From Pleurocapsa minor GSE-CHR-MK 17-07R (GTDB lineage Bacteria; Chloroflexota; Anaerolineae; Aggregatilineales; Phototrophicaceae): a DNA stretch of 64,000 nucleotides. The position numbers were made by a program, and so were the translations under genes. The DNA lies in NCBI GenBank assembly GCA_019359125.1, contig JAHHHY010000007.1, forward strand, positions 1-64,000, given 5' to 3'. Shown here in pieces: positions 34,843-42,814 of this stretch. The first letter of the stretch is position 1; every line of letters starts with the position of its first letter. The notes beneath the pieces were generated by a model. That model did not search any database, was not told the origin of the DNA, and saw only the letters and a program-made list of their open reading frames with translations.

Positions 34843-35750
34843 GCGCACAATCGACCCTGTCCTCAGTTCAGGCAAACGAGAACGCAGGCGCGAAACAGGT
34901 GCTGCAAATTGCGCGGCGCGTGGGCTTCTGGCTGATCGTCATCCTGATTCTGATTTACACGCTGTTTCCGTTTTACTGGATGATCGCCACCAGCCTGAAG
35001 ACTGAAGCCGAGTTCTTCGGGCCGGCCAGCCTCATCCCGCAGACCCCGACGCTGAATAACTATGTGCAGGTCTTCAGCAATGTGAACGCGCAGGGCAACA
35101 ACGAATTCCTCGCCGCGATGCTGAACAGCGCGATCGTGTCTGGCACCAGCGTGCTGCTGTCGCTGGCGATTGGCTCGTTTGCCGCCTACGCGCTCGGCCG
35201 TATGCAGTTTCGCGGGCGCATGGTGATGATGTATGCGGTGCTGGCGATGACCATGTTCCCGCAGATCAGCATCCTGTCGGGTCTGTTCACGATCGTCAGC
35301 GACCTCGGCGTATATGGCTCACTGTCGTCGCTGATCGTCACCTATCCGCTGCTGACGCTGCCGTTCACGGTGTGGACGCTGACCAGCTTCTTCCGCGGTC
35401 TGCCCGGCGAGCTGGAGCAGGCGGCGCTGGTGGACGGCGCGACCGTATTCCAGACGTTCTACCGCATCCTGCTGCCGCTGACCGCGCCTGCGCTGGTCAC
35501 GACCGGCCTGCTGGCGTTCATCAGCGCGTGGAATGAATACCTGTTCGCACTGACCTTCACGGTCATCAACCCGGGTGCGCGCACCGTGCCCGTCGCGATT
35601 GCGCTGTTCTCTGGCGGTGTGCAGCGCCAGGATCCGGTGCTTCAGGTGATGGCTGGCGCGGTGATCGTCACGCTGCCGCTGGTGGTGCTGGTGCTGATTT
35701 TCCAGCGCCGCATCGTCGAAGGCCTGACGGCCGGCGCGGTCAAGGGCTAG
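34839..35750 (+). CDS. Sugar ABC transporter permease, MalG type
   Basis: A 303-residue permease with six helices and the EAA loop EQAALVDGATVFQTFYRILLPLTAP. It is of normal family length, without the large insertion seen in the opposite-strand counterpart. The start overlaps the MalF-like stop (ATGA). It ends the operon; no ATPase gene follows, so a shared MsmX/UgpC-type ATPase elsewhere in the genome is expected. Confidence 0.92.
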   Translation: MSAQSTLSSVQANENAGAKQVLQIARRVGFWLIVILILIYTLFPFYWMIATSLKTEAEFFGPASLIPQTPTLNNYVQVFSNVNAQGNNEFLAAMLNSAIVSGTSVLLSLAIGSFAAYALGRMQFRGRMVMMYAVLAMTMFPQISILSGLFTIVSDLGVYGSLSSLIVTYPLLTLPFTVWTLTSFFRGLPGELEQAALVDGATVFQTFYRILLPLTAPALVTTGLLAFISAWNEYLFALTFTVINPGARTVPVAIALFSGGVQRQDPVLQVMAGAVIVTLPLVVLVLIFQRRIVEGLTAGAVKG

Positions 35751-35820
35751 GCGGGAACGGAAGTAAAAGTTAAAAGGTAAAAGGCGAAAGTTAAAAAGCC
35801 GACGCGTGCGAAACTGTGTT

Positions 35821-35964
35821 CCAGCCTCACCCTGCGTCGCTGCGCTCCGCCGTCCCTCTCCACTGCGTAGCGAGGGACAAAAGGCATACGCCGCTGGCCG
35901 AAAATAAGCCCTGAGTCATCCCCTCTTCCACGCAGTGGCTGAGGGGAATGAGGGGTGAGGCTGG
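35821..35964. repeat. Diverged, longer CCTCACCCC palindromic repeat, copy D
   Basis: A 144-bp element with 13-bp inverted termini (12 of 13 match) sharing CCAGCCTCACCC and GGGGTGAGGCTGG with copy B. The centre is longer and different, with two GAGGG-type inner pairs. It is preceded by the same AAAGTTAAAAGG-type run as copy A. It occupies most of the 267-bp convergent gap. Confidence 0.75.
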
Positions 35965-36017
35965 TTCATGCGCCCTGCGGTTTTCATCTTAAGCCGCAGA
36001 CCGGACGTGCCCCCTGA

Positions 36018-37253
36018 TTACACCAGCCTCATCAGCGCGTCGGCGGCGGCACGCGGACCACCCAGCGCGGCAAATTCAGCAGCCACGGCGCGGGCATTCT
36101 CCGCCACCCACGGGTCAGACAGCAGCGCCTGTGCCCCTTGCAGCAGGCCACCCCGACGCACGTCGATGGCCGTCAGATTGAAGCCGACTTTGGCCTGCGC
36201 CACGCGAACCGCATTCCCGCGCTGGTCGGCGGCGTGCGGCACGACGATCTGCATCACACCATGCACGACCGCCGCGTGCGTCGTCCCCATGCCGCCATGA
36301 TGAATCATTAACTGGCAGCGCGGCAGGACGTGGTCCAGCGGCGCAAAGTTGACCAGCCGTGCGCCTTTGGGCAGGGCGGCCACCAGTTTTTGTTTTTCCT
36401 CTGGCGGGATGGGATTCCAGCCCACGGCGACAATCGGCAGCAGACCGGCACGTGCCGCGGCCTGCGCCGCCCACGCATAAAAGCCATAGTCCCCGGTGAA
36501 GGTGGTGCCCAGCGTGACGAAGGCCAGCGGCGTCTCAGGCGGTATGTCGGCCAGCCAGCCCGGCGGATCACCCTGGGGCGGTGTGGGCATGCCGCCGACA
36601 AACAGCGTGTGGTCGAGCAGATTGGCCGCGTCGGCCAGATACCAGTTGGCGCTGAAATAGCTGATATGCAGATGCGGACTGAGCACGCTGGGGGTCGCGC
36701 CACCGGCGAAATTCTCGCCGCGCAGGTCAAAGGTCTCCAGCAGGCGGCTGATGCGCGCCTGGCTTTCCCCGGCCAGCGCCCGCTGAATCGGGAACAGCGA
36801 GTCTTCGTTCAGCTCGCGCTGGGCCACCCAGCCGCACACGGCCAGCGGCACGCCCAGCTTTTCAGCGGCCAGCGCGGCGGCCGTCAGAAACGGGTCCGTG
36901 ACCAGCGCATCCGGCGGACCGATACGCTCGGCCAGCGCCAGCAGCTCGCGCACCGCGTCTGCCACCAACGATTCCGTCATCCAGGTATCCAGCGCGCGCC
37001 GATAGCGCAGCAGCACGGCCTCCTGCGGTGGCATGGTCGTCACATCGGGGACGGGCGGCGGCGGCCATAACCAGCCCGTCTGCGCCACCGGCTCAAAGCC
37101 GATGCCTGTGCTCGCCAGTGGCGCGCGCAGTGCCTCGCCGCTGACCCATGTCACGCGGTGGCCAGATGCCTGCAAGGCTTGTGCTGTTTTCAGATAACCG
37201 CCCCAGTCTGTATGGCTGAACAGCGGCGCGGATGCAAACCAGTAGTGGCTCAA
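36018..37253 (-). CDS. UGT/MGT-like glycosyltransferase (GT1 family)
   Basis: A GT-B fold enzyme, 411 residues, likely glycosylating a small molecule or lipid with a nucleotide sugar. The N-terminal domain starts FASAPLFSHTDWGGYLKTAQALQASGHRVTWVSG. The C-terminal donor site reads HHGGMGTTHAAVVHGVMQIVVPHAADQRGNA, the family signature. The start codon is TTG at 37253, with GGGGAA 9 bases upstream; no in-frame ATG gives a complete N-terminus. It diverges from the copper regulator and may share its control region. Confidence 0.85.
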   Translation of the reverse strand: MSHYWFASAPLFSHTDWGGYLKTAQALQASGHRVTWVSGEALRAPLASTGIGFEPVAQTGWLWPPPPVPDVTTMPPQEAVLLRYRRALDTWMTESLVADAVRELLALAERIGPPDALVTDPFLTAAALAAEKLGVPLAVCGWVAQRELNEDSLFPIQRALAGESQARISRLLETFDLRGENFAGGATPSVLSPHLHISYFSANWYLADAANLLDHTLFVGGMPTPPQGDPPGWLADIPPETPLAFVTLGTTFTGDYGFYAWAAQAAARAGLLPIVAVGWNPIPPEEKQKLVAALPKGARLVNFAPLDHVLPRCQLMIHHGGMGTTHAAVVHGVMQIVVPHAADQRGNAVRVAQAKVGFNLTAIDVRRGGLLQGAQALLSDPWVAENARAVAAEFAALGGPRAAADALMRLV

Positions 37254-37329
37254 TCACATCTTCCCCTGCATAGCGAGGGGTGCACCAGGGCGCGATTGGC
37301 ACGCGTTGGGGCAACCCTCGATCAGAATA

Positions 37330-37395
37330 ACATAATATAACAACTTGTCACGGCGTGTTTGAACGATATAATTAATGTATTCTGTTATATTATGT
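37330..37395 (+). promoter_or_regulatory. Promoter bracketed by a 13-bp inverted-repeat operator (copper locus)
   Basis: TTGTCA (37345-37350) and a perfect TATAAT (37367-37372) with a 16-base spacer. ACATAATATAACA at 37330-37342 and its exact reverse complement at 37383-37395 flank the promoter, one just upstream of the -35 and one just after the expected start site. This layout suits repression by a regulator bound at both copies, most simply the DeoR/NosL-like protein encoded next. Confidence 0.7.
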
Positions 37396-37407
37396 GATAT
37401 TTATCCC

Positions 37408-38004
37408 ATGAGCGGTATTCCACTGGGCAGGCACAGGAAGATTATACAGGCCGTGCGCGATCACGGCAGCGTAACCATCGAGCAATTGATGGCGCTGACG
37501 GGCGTCTCGCACATGACGATTCATCGCGACCTGCATGCGCTGGCGGCGCAGGGCCTGCTGCGCAAGACGCACGGCGGCGCGACCAGTCTCATCGAAGTTT
37601 TGCCAGGCGATGCGTCCCCTGGCGCAGAGTCTTCGGCGTGCGCGATGTGCGGGCAGGCTATTTCCCCGCGTGTCGGCTTCACCGTGCGCCTGACGTCCGG
37701 CCAGAGCATCGCTACCTGCTGCGCGCACTGCGGATTGTCGGGGATGCAGCACACGCCTATGGACGATGTGCGCGCCATCCTCACGCGGGACTTTCTGTAT
37801 CAGCAGACGCTGGATGCGCGTGATGCCTGGTTCGTCATCGACTCGCAGGTCGCGCTGTGCTGTCGGCCTGGCGTGCTGTGTTTCGCCACACGCGACGACG
37901 CGACGCGCTTTCAGGCCGGTTTCGGCGGCAGCGTGCATGCCTTCGCCGATGCGATGCGCCGGCTGACAACGGGTCATGCGCGGCGTCATGCCCATTCTGG
38001 TTGA
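37408..38004 (+). CDS. DeoR-type HTH regulator fused to a NosL-like metal-binding domain
   Basis: A 198-residue predicted transcription factor. Residues 8-58 form a DeoR-like winged helix (VTIEQLMALTGVSHMTIHRDLHALAAQGLLRKTHGGA). Residues 76-185 replace the usual sugar-phosphate sensor with a NosL-like domain: C78-A-M-C81, C104-C105-A-H-C108, the DARDAWFVIDS strand, C151-C152, C158 and a GGSVHAF end. NosL proteins bind copper, and the following genes are copper genes, so copper sensing is inferred. ATG 37408 is chosen because ATG 37375 lies between the -10 and the expected transcription start. The tail is His-rich. Confidence 0.75.
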   Translation: MSGIPLGRHRKIIQAVRDHGSVTIEQLMALTGVSHMTIHRDLHALAAQGLLRKTHGGATSLIEVLPGDASPGAESSACAMCGQAISPRVGFTVRLTSGQSIATCCAHCGLSGMQHTPMDDVRAILTRDFLYQQTLDARDAWFVIDSQVALCCRPGVLCFATRDDATRFQAGFGGSVHAFADAMRRLTTGHARRHAHSG

Positions 38005-38076
38005 GCGGGCCCCATCCTTTTCACAGCATCACACCATTCGATCGTCATGTTTCATTCATCTACAGGGAGCATCATC

Positions 38077-38634
38077 TTGAAAAAGCTGTTCGGACTGCTG
38101 GGATTGGCATTGACCGCTGGCGCGCTGATGATCGGGCCGGTGCTGGCGCATGAAGGTCGTGAAGTCGGGGACTATGAAATTAATTTTGGGTGGCGCAACG
38201 AACCGGCGTTCGCCGGACAATTGAACGGGCCTGAAGTGTATATCGGCCTGCACCACGGCGATGAGGTCTCTGACCCACAGGCTGTGCTGGAAGCCCTGGA
38301 AATTACCTTGCAGGCAGAGATTACCTTTGGGCCGGAGACTGTGACCGTGCCGCTGGAACCTGCCTATCCGTACTATGCCGATGGGTCGCTTAACCTGGTG
38401 GCCGATATCATCCCCACGCTGCCCGGCGACTATGTATTCCGCATCTTCGGCACGATCGGTGATGCAGAGGTGGATGAGACCTTTGACAGCGCGGATGGCG
38501 AATTCTCGTCGGTCGAGCCGACCAGCGACATTCTGTTCCCGGCGGCTGGTGCGGCAGACCTGGACGCCCTGCTGGCGCGCATCGCCGAGCTGGAAGCGCG
38601 TCTGTCAGCATTGGAAGCTGCATCCGGTTCGTAG
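38077..38634 (+). CDS. Small secreted protein of the copper locus
   Basis: A 185-residue exported protein. TTG start with GGGAG upstream; signal peptide MKKLFGLLGLALTAGALMIGPVLA, giving a mature N-terminus HEGREVGDYEINFGW. A beta-rich domain with a HH pair (GLHHGDEV) follows, then an acidic stretch and a C-terminal coiled coil (LDALLARIAELEARLSALEAA). The function is unknown. The amino-terminal His and the position between the NosL-like regulator and the CopC fusion suggest a copper-related periplasmic role. An ATG at 38047 would bury the signal peptide. Confidence 0.7.
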   Translation: MKKLFGLLGLALTAGALMIGPVLAHEGREVGDYEINFGWRNEPAFAGQLNGPEVYIGLHHGDEVSDPQAVLEALEITLQAEITFGPETVTVPLEPAYPYYADGSLNLVADIIPTLPGDYVFRIFGTIGDAEVDETFDSADGEFSSVEPTSDILFPAAGAADLDALLARIAELEARLSALEAASGS

Positions 38635-38685
38635 TTTTCAGGAGTACACGCCCAGGGGAGGCTGACGGCCTTCCCTGGCACACCC

Positions 38686-40971
38686 ATGTCCCCAGCCACA
38701 CGCCCCACCTTCATCCTGATCGCTGCTGCCCTGCTGTGGCTGTTATTCCTCCCGCCTCAGGCCGCCCATGCCCATGCCAATCTCGCCGAGTCCCAGCCCG
38801 CGCCGAATACGCGGCTGGAGGCCGCGCCCGCTGACATCCGCCTGCGCTTCACCGAGCCGCTGGAACCGGCCTTCAGCCGCATCACGCTGCGCGACAGCGC
38901 CGGACAGACCGTCGACGTGCCAGCCGCCGCCCTGGATCCAGCCGACCCGTATGTGCTCGTCAGCGGAGCGATTCCGGCGCTGGATGCAGGCGTGTACACC
39001 GTGGTGTGGAGCGTGGTCTCGGCGGCGGACGGGCATTATACGCGTGGCAGCTATGGCTTCTCGGTCGGCACGGAAATGGACGTCGCCACATCCCTTAGCC
39101 CGACGCCAACCCCAATCCCCCTCGCAGACACGCTCGTTCGCGGGCTGAATCTGGCCGGGCTGACGCTGCTGCTGGGTGTGCTGGCGTTTCGCGTATGGGT
39201 GGCCAAACCAATATCGGGTGATCGCCCTGTCATCGAACATCGCCTCATCCGTCTGCATCGGGGCGCGTGGCTGCTGGCGGGCGTCGGCCTGATGGGCATG
39301 CTGCTGCTTCAGCTTCGCCTGATCGCCGGGGATGATGCCACGCTGGGGGCCCAGCTTGCCCTGCTGCCGGGCACGCTGACCGGCACCCGTTTCGGTGGGC
39401 TTTTTCTCGCCCGTGCCGCCTTGTGGCTGGCGCTGGCCGCGCTGATCTGGTGGGGCCTGACAAGCTGGCGCGCACGGCTTGCGCTCGTGCTCACCGCTGG
39501 CATGCTGCTCACACAAAGCCTGTTCAGCCATGCCAGCGCCGCGCCGGATGCCGCTGCGGTCGCCGCCGACTGGCTGCATTTGCTGGCAGCAGGGACATGG
39601 CTGGGCGGACTGGTCGCGTTTATCGTGGTGCTGGGCGTGCCCCTGCCCGACAGCACACGGATCGCGAGCGCCCTGACGGCGCGCTTTTCCAACCTGGCGC
39701 GTGCGAGTGTGCTGCTGCTGGCCATCAGCGGGGCGTACAGCGCATGGCTGCATGTGGGCAGTCTCGACGCGCTGACCGGGACGCAGTATGGCCTCAGCCT
39801 GCTGGTCAAGCTGGCGCTGTTTGTGCCGTTATTGGGCATCGCCGCGGTCAATCTGCTGCTGACGGCGCGCGCGCTTCGCCGGGGCGAGGACGTCTGGGTG
39901 GGGCGGCTGCGCGGGCTGATCGGCGTTGAGCTGGCGCTGCTGGCGGGCACGCTGCTGGCCGTCGGCGCGATGACCAGCCTTCAGCCTGCCCGTGCCGAGC
40001 TGTCCGCGCTGCGGACGCAGATGGTCGCCGCCGAGCCAGCCCCGTATTTTGAGATGCAGGTGGCGCCCGATGGCGTGATGGCGCATCTGGAAGTCGAGCC
40101 GGGCTGGGCGGGCGAAAACGAGTTCATCGTCACGCTGTTCGATGAGCGCGGCGCTGCCGTGGAAGATGCCTCGCTGCTGCGCCTGCGTTTTGAGAATCCG
40201 GGGCAGGGCATCAGCGAGAGTAACCTGCGGCTGGAGCCGGTCGACCGCGGGACATATCGCGCTTCCGGGGCCAACCTCAGCGCGTCGGGCGACTGGCAGG
40301 TGCGCATGACCGTGCGCCGTCCCGGAGCCTTTGACACAGTGCTGGACTTTTCGCCAACGGTGACGACTCAGCCGCTGCCCCGGCTGGTGCAGCCTGATGA
40401 TGCGCCCGACGCAGCCGGCCGATTTGCTACCGCCGCGCTGGCTGGCCTGGCGCTGGCTGGCGCAGGTGGCGGACTGATAGCGCCCGCGCTGATGCGCCGT
40501 CCCATGGGTGGATTCAGGCTGACTGCGGGTGGCCTGGCGCTGTTTACCGGCCTGCTGTTCATCGTCACGGCGGCCGGGCTGTGGTCCCCTGCGCCAGCGG
40601 CTGGCGTCACGGCTGAGTCGGGGTGGGCACTGCCTGCGCGGGCCGGGGCCAATTCCAGCGTGTACGTCGTTGTCCGCAATGCGGACACGGCGGATCGCGT
40701 CCTGACAAACGCATCGTCTGAGGCTGCTGCACGAGTCAGCCTGCACAGCACCAGCATGTCCGCCGATGGTGTGGCCGCGATGATGCAGGTGAATGAGATA
40801 CGCATCCCGGCCGGGGAAGCTTTCGCGTTTGCGCCGGGCGAGTCGCATCTGATGCTGGAGCAGGTGGCGCGCCAGCTCAGCCCAGGGGATGAAATCGTGC
40901 TGACGCTGTCGTTTGATGATGGCACGCAGGCGACGGTGCCAGTGCTGATTACGCTGGAGCCGCCGTTTTAG
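38686..40971 (+). CDS. CopC-CopD-YtkA-PCuAC fusion, copper import/delivery protein
   Basis: A 761-residue fusion. After a signal peptide comes CopC (about 28-128), with Cu(II) ligands expected at the new amino-terminal His (HAHANL) and D115/H117 in SAADGHY. CopD follows (about 150-435) with eight or so membrane helices. Then comes an extracytoplasmic YtkA/FixH-like beta domain (about 455-565), two helices, and a PCuAC domain (about 650-760) with H687, M699/M700, H721 and M723, close to the H-x10-M-x21-H-x-M copper motif. The order suggests capture, membrane passage and Cu(I) delivery, for example to cytochrome oxidase. It ends convergently with the Nudix gene. Confidence 0.85.
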   Translation: MSPATRPTFILIAAALLWLLFLPPQAAHAHANLAESQPAPNTRLEAAPADIRLRFTEPLEPAFSRITLRDSAGQTVDVPAAALDPADPYVLVSGAIPALDAGVYTVVWSVVSAADGHYTRGSYGFSVGTEMDVATSLSPTPTPIPLADTLVRGLNLAGLTLLLGVLAFRVWVAKPISGDRPVIEHRLIRLHRGAWLLAGVGLMGMLLLQLRLIAGDDATLGAQLALLPGTLTGTRFGGLFLARAALWLALAALIWWGLTSWRARLALVLTAGMLLTQSLFSHASAAPDAAAVAADWLHLLAAGTWLGGLVAFIVVLGVPLPDSTRIASALTARFSNLARASVLLLAISGAYSAWLHVGSLDALTGTQYGLSLLVKLALFVPLLGIAAVNLLLTARALRRGEDVWVGRLRGLIGVELALLAGTLLAVGAMTSLQPARAELSALRTQMVAAEPAPYFEMQVAPDGVMAHLEVEPGWAGENEFIVTLFDERGAAVEDASLLRLRFENPGQGISESNLRLEPVDRGTYRASGANLSASGDWQVRMTVRRPGAFDTVLDFSPTVTTQPLPRLVQPDDAPDAAGRFATAALAGLALAGAGGGLIAPALMRRPMGGFRLTAGGLALFTGLLFIVTAAGLWSPAPAAGVTAESGWALPARAGANSSVYVVVRNADTADRVLTNASSEAAARVSLHSTSMSADGVAAMMQVNEIRIPAGEAFAFAPGESHLMLEQVARQLSPGDEIVLTLSFDDGTQATVPVLITLEPPF

Positions 40972-41396
40972 CCGCGCACGGATTCGCGGTACAGCCCCAG
41001 GTCATGCCGCGATACCTGGGTGATGGCAGCGGGCATGGCGTCCAGCGAAAACCAGCCAATCGCGGCGCACTTTTCCGGTTCCAGGATAACAGGCGCTCCT
41101 TCGACAATGCGGCAGACATACGAGGGCGATACCCAGTGCTGGCCTTCCTCCGGCAGGATGTGGTCGGTCACGGTCAGTAACGCGCCAACTTCGATGGTGA
41201 CGCCAAATTCCTCGCGCATTTCGCGCACGAGCGCGTCGCGCAGCGTCTCGCCAAATTCCACGGAGCCGCCCGGAAACTCCCACAGGCCGCGCTCGTTGCG
41301 CGCTTTCGGCCCGCGCTGCGCCATGAACACGCAGCCGTCCTCGCGCACGATAATCGCGCCCACGCCCACCCCGATGTAATCCACGCCTCTACGCAT
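40968..41396 (-). CDS. Nudix hydrolase, MutT-like
   Basis: A 142-residue pyrophosphohydrolase. The Nudix box G-x5-E-x7-REUxEExGU is complete: GGSVEFGETLRDALVREMREEFGV. The N-terminal VGVGAIIVREDGCVFMAQRG strand and a C-terminal EPEKCAAIGWFSLDAMP segment match small nucleotide-cleaning members. The substrate is unknown. Its stop overlaps that of the copper fusion by 4 bp in convergent orientation. Confidence 0.9.
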   Translation of the reverse strand: MRRGVDYIGVGVGAIIVREDGCVFMAQRGPKARNERGLWEFPGGSVEFGETLRDALVREMREEFGVTIEVGALLTVTDHILPEEGQHWVSPSYVCRIVEGAPVILEPEKCAAIGWFSLDAMPAAITQVSRHDLGLYRESVRG

Positions 41397-41673
41397 ACGT
41401 CTCGCTCCTGTATCATTGCGCTGCGAGCGGGATTATAGCCGCAGTCTGACCTGAAAACCGACCAAGCTGACGCCTGACCACTGCCCGCTAAGATCGCCCA
41501 ACACGCCTATATGATTCTTTCGAAAGCATGATAGTCTTAGCAGCATGGGCCGTGGGACCAGCATCGCCTTGATGCCCTCCCGCTGCCTGCCAATAGCACT
41601 ATTTCTCCCGCGGCGCTGTCTTTCCCGCCCTTATTATCGCGGTGTCACAGGGCCTACTTCTGGAGCTGTCCTC

Positions 41674-42741
41674 ATGTTCTCAGCAGAGTTTATTTCGCGC
41701 ATCCTTGGCATGATCGTGTTTGCAGTGCTCGGCGCTCAGCTTGGCACCGTTGTCGGCCAGTCGCTGCGCGTGGAAAGTTCGCTGGTCGTCTCCTTCTTCT
41801 TCGGCCTGACGGGCATCCTGTTCGGCCTGATTCTGACGCCGTGGCTGACGGTGCGCCCGGTGCGCTGGCTCAGCCGGTCTATTAACGAACAACCCATCGA
41901 AGTGCTGTTTACCACACTGATGGGCCTGCTGCTGGGCCTGGCACTGGGACTGCTGCTGGCCTATCCGCTGGCACAGCTTCCCCCGCCGCTCAATAACTGG
42001 GTGCCCGCGTTGATGTCGCTGTTGCTGGCCTATGTGATGACCAGCCTGTTCCGCAATCGCTCGCGCGAGGTGTGGGGCTTCATGAACGAATGGCTCGGCA
42101 TCGGCTCGAAGTCGCTGGCCATGCCGGGCACTGCCAATGTCAAGCAGTTCCTGCTGGACACCAGCATCCTGATTGACGGCCGCATCGTCGATATTGCGCG
42201 CACCGGCTTCATCGCCGGCACATTGACGGTGCCGCGTTTCGTCATCAGTGAGCTGCACCGGGTGGCAGACAGCAGCGACCCGCAGCGACGCAACCGTGGC
42301 CGCCGTGGCCTGACCAAGCTGAACGATTTGCAGCGCGACCCGACGGTTTCGTTCCGCATCGTGGACGATGATTTTGAGGAAATCGCCGATGTGGACGACA
42401 AGCTGATCGCACTCGGCCTGAAGCTGGGCATGCCCATCCTGACGATCGATTTCCCGATGAACCAGGTGGCCAAGGCGCAGGGCGTGGAGGTGCTGAACAT
42501 CAATGCGCTGTCGAACGCGGTGCGCAGCGCCTATATCCCTGGCGAGACTTTCGCGCTGCGCGTCTTGCAGGAAGGCCGCGAGGCCGGGCAGGGCGTGGGC
42601 TATCTGGAAGACGGCACGATGGTCATCGTGGAAAATGGCAAGCAGTACATGGACCGCACGATCTACGTCGAAGTGACCAAGCTGATCAATAAAGAAGCCG
42701 GGCGCATCATTTTCGCCAAGCCCGCCGACGGCCGCAACTAG
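41674..42741 (+). CDS. Membrane protein with PIN and TRAM domains (YacL-like)
   Basis: A 355-residue protein. Four hydrophobic helices fill residues 1-135. A PIN-type nuclease domain follows (about 155-270), with acidic residues D162 (LLDTSILIDGR), E in VISELHRVAD, and DDKLIALG / ILTIDF. A TRAM beta-barrel (about 285-345) follows, with GQGVGYLEDGTMVIVENG. The family is often called YacL; RNA binding or cleavage at the membrane is supposed but not established. The ATG at 41674 with GGAG upstream is preferred to the longer frame from 41545. Confidence 0.88.
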   Translation: MFSAEFISRILGMIVFAVLGAQLGTVVGQSLRVESSLVVSFFFGLTGILFGLILTPWLTVRPVRWLSRSINEQPIEVLFTTLMGLLLGLALGLLLAYPLAQLPPPLNNWVPALMSLLLAYVMTSLFRNRSREVWGFMNEWLGIGSKSLAMPGTANVKQFLLDTSILIDGRIVDIARTGFIAGTLTVPRFVISELHRVADSSDPQRRNRGRRGLTKLNDLQRDPTVSFRIVDDDFEEIADVDDKLIALGLKLGMPILTIDFPMNQVAKAQGVEVLNINALSNAVRSAYIPGETFALRVLQEGREAGQGVGYLEDGTMVIVENGKQYMDRTIYVEVTKLINKEAGRIIFAKPADGRN

Positions 42742-42757
42742 GTTAGCGATGACGATA

Positions 42758-42804
42758 TGAACCGCCACGACGCCAAGAGGGTGATGGCCTTTCCTGGCGG
42801 TTCA
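42758..42804. other. Hairpin between convergent genes
   Basis: Perfect 10-bp arms (42758-42767 and 42795-42804), followed by AAAAAA on the plus strand. It sits in the 73-bp convergent gap. Neither strand shows a T run after the stem, so it is a weak terminator at best. Confidence 0.45.
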
Positions 42805-42814
42805 AAAAAGAGAC

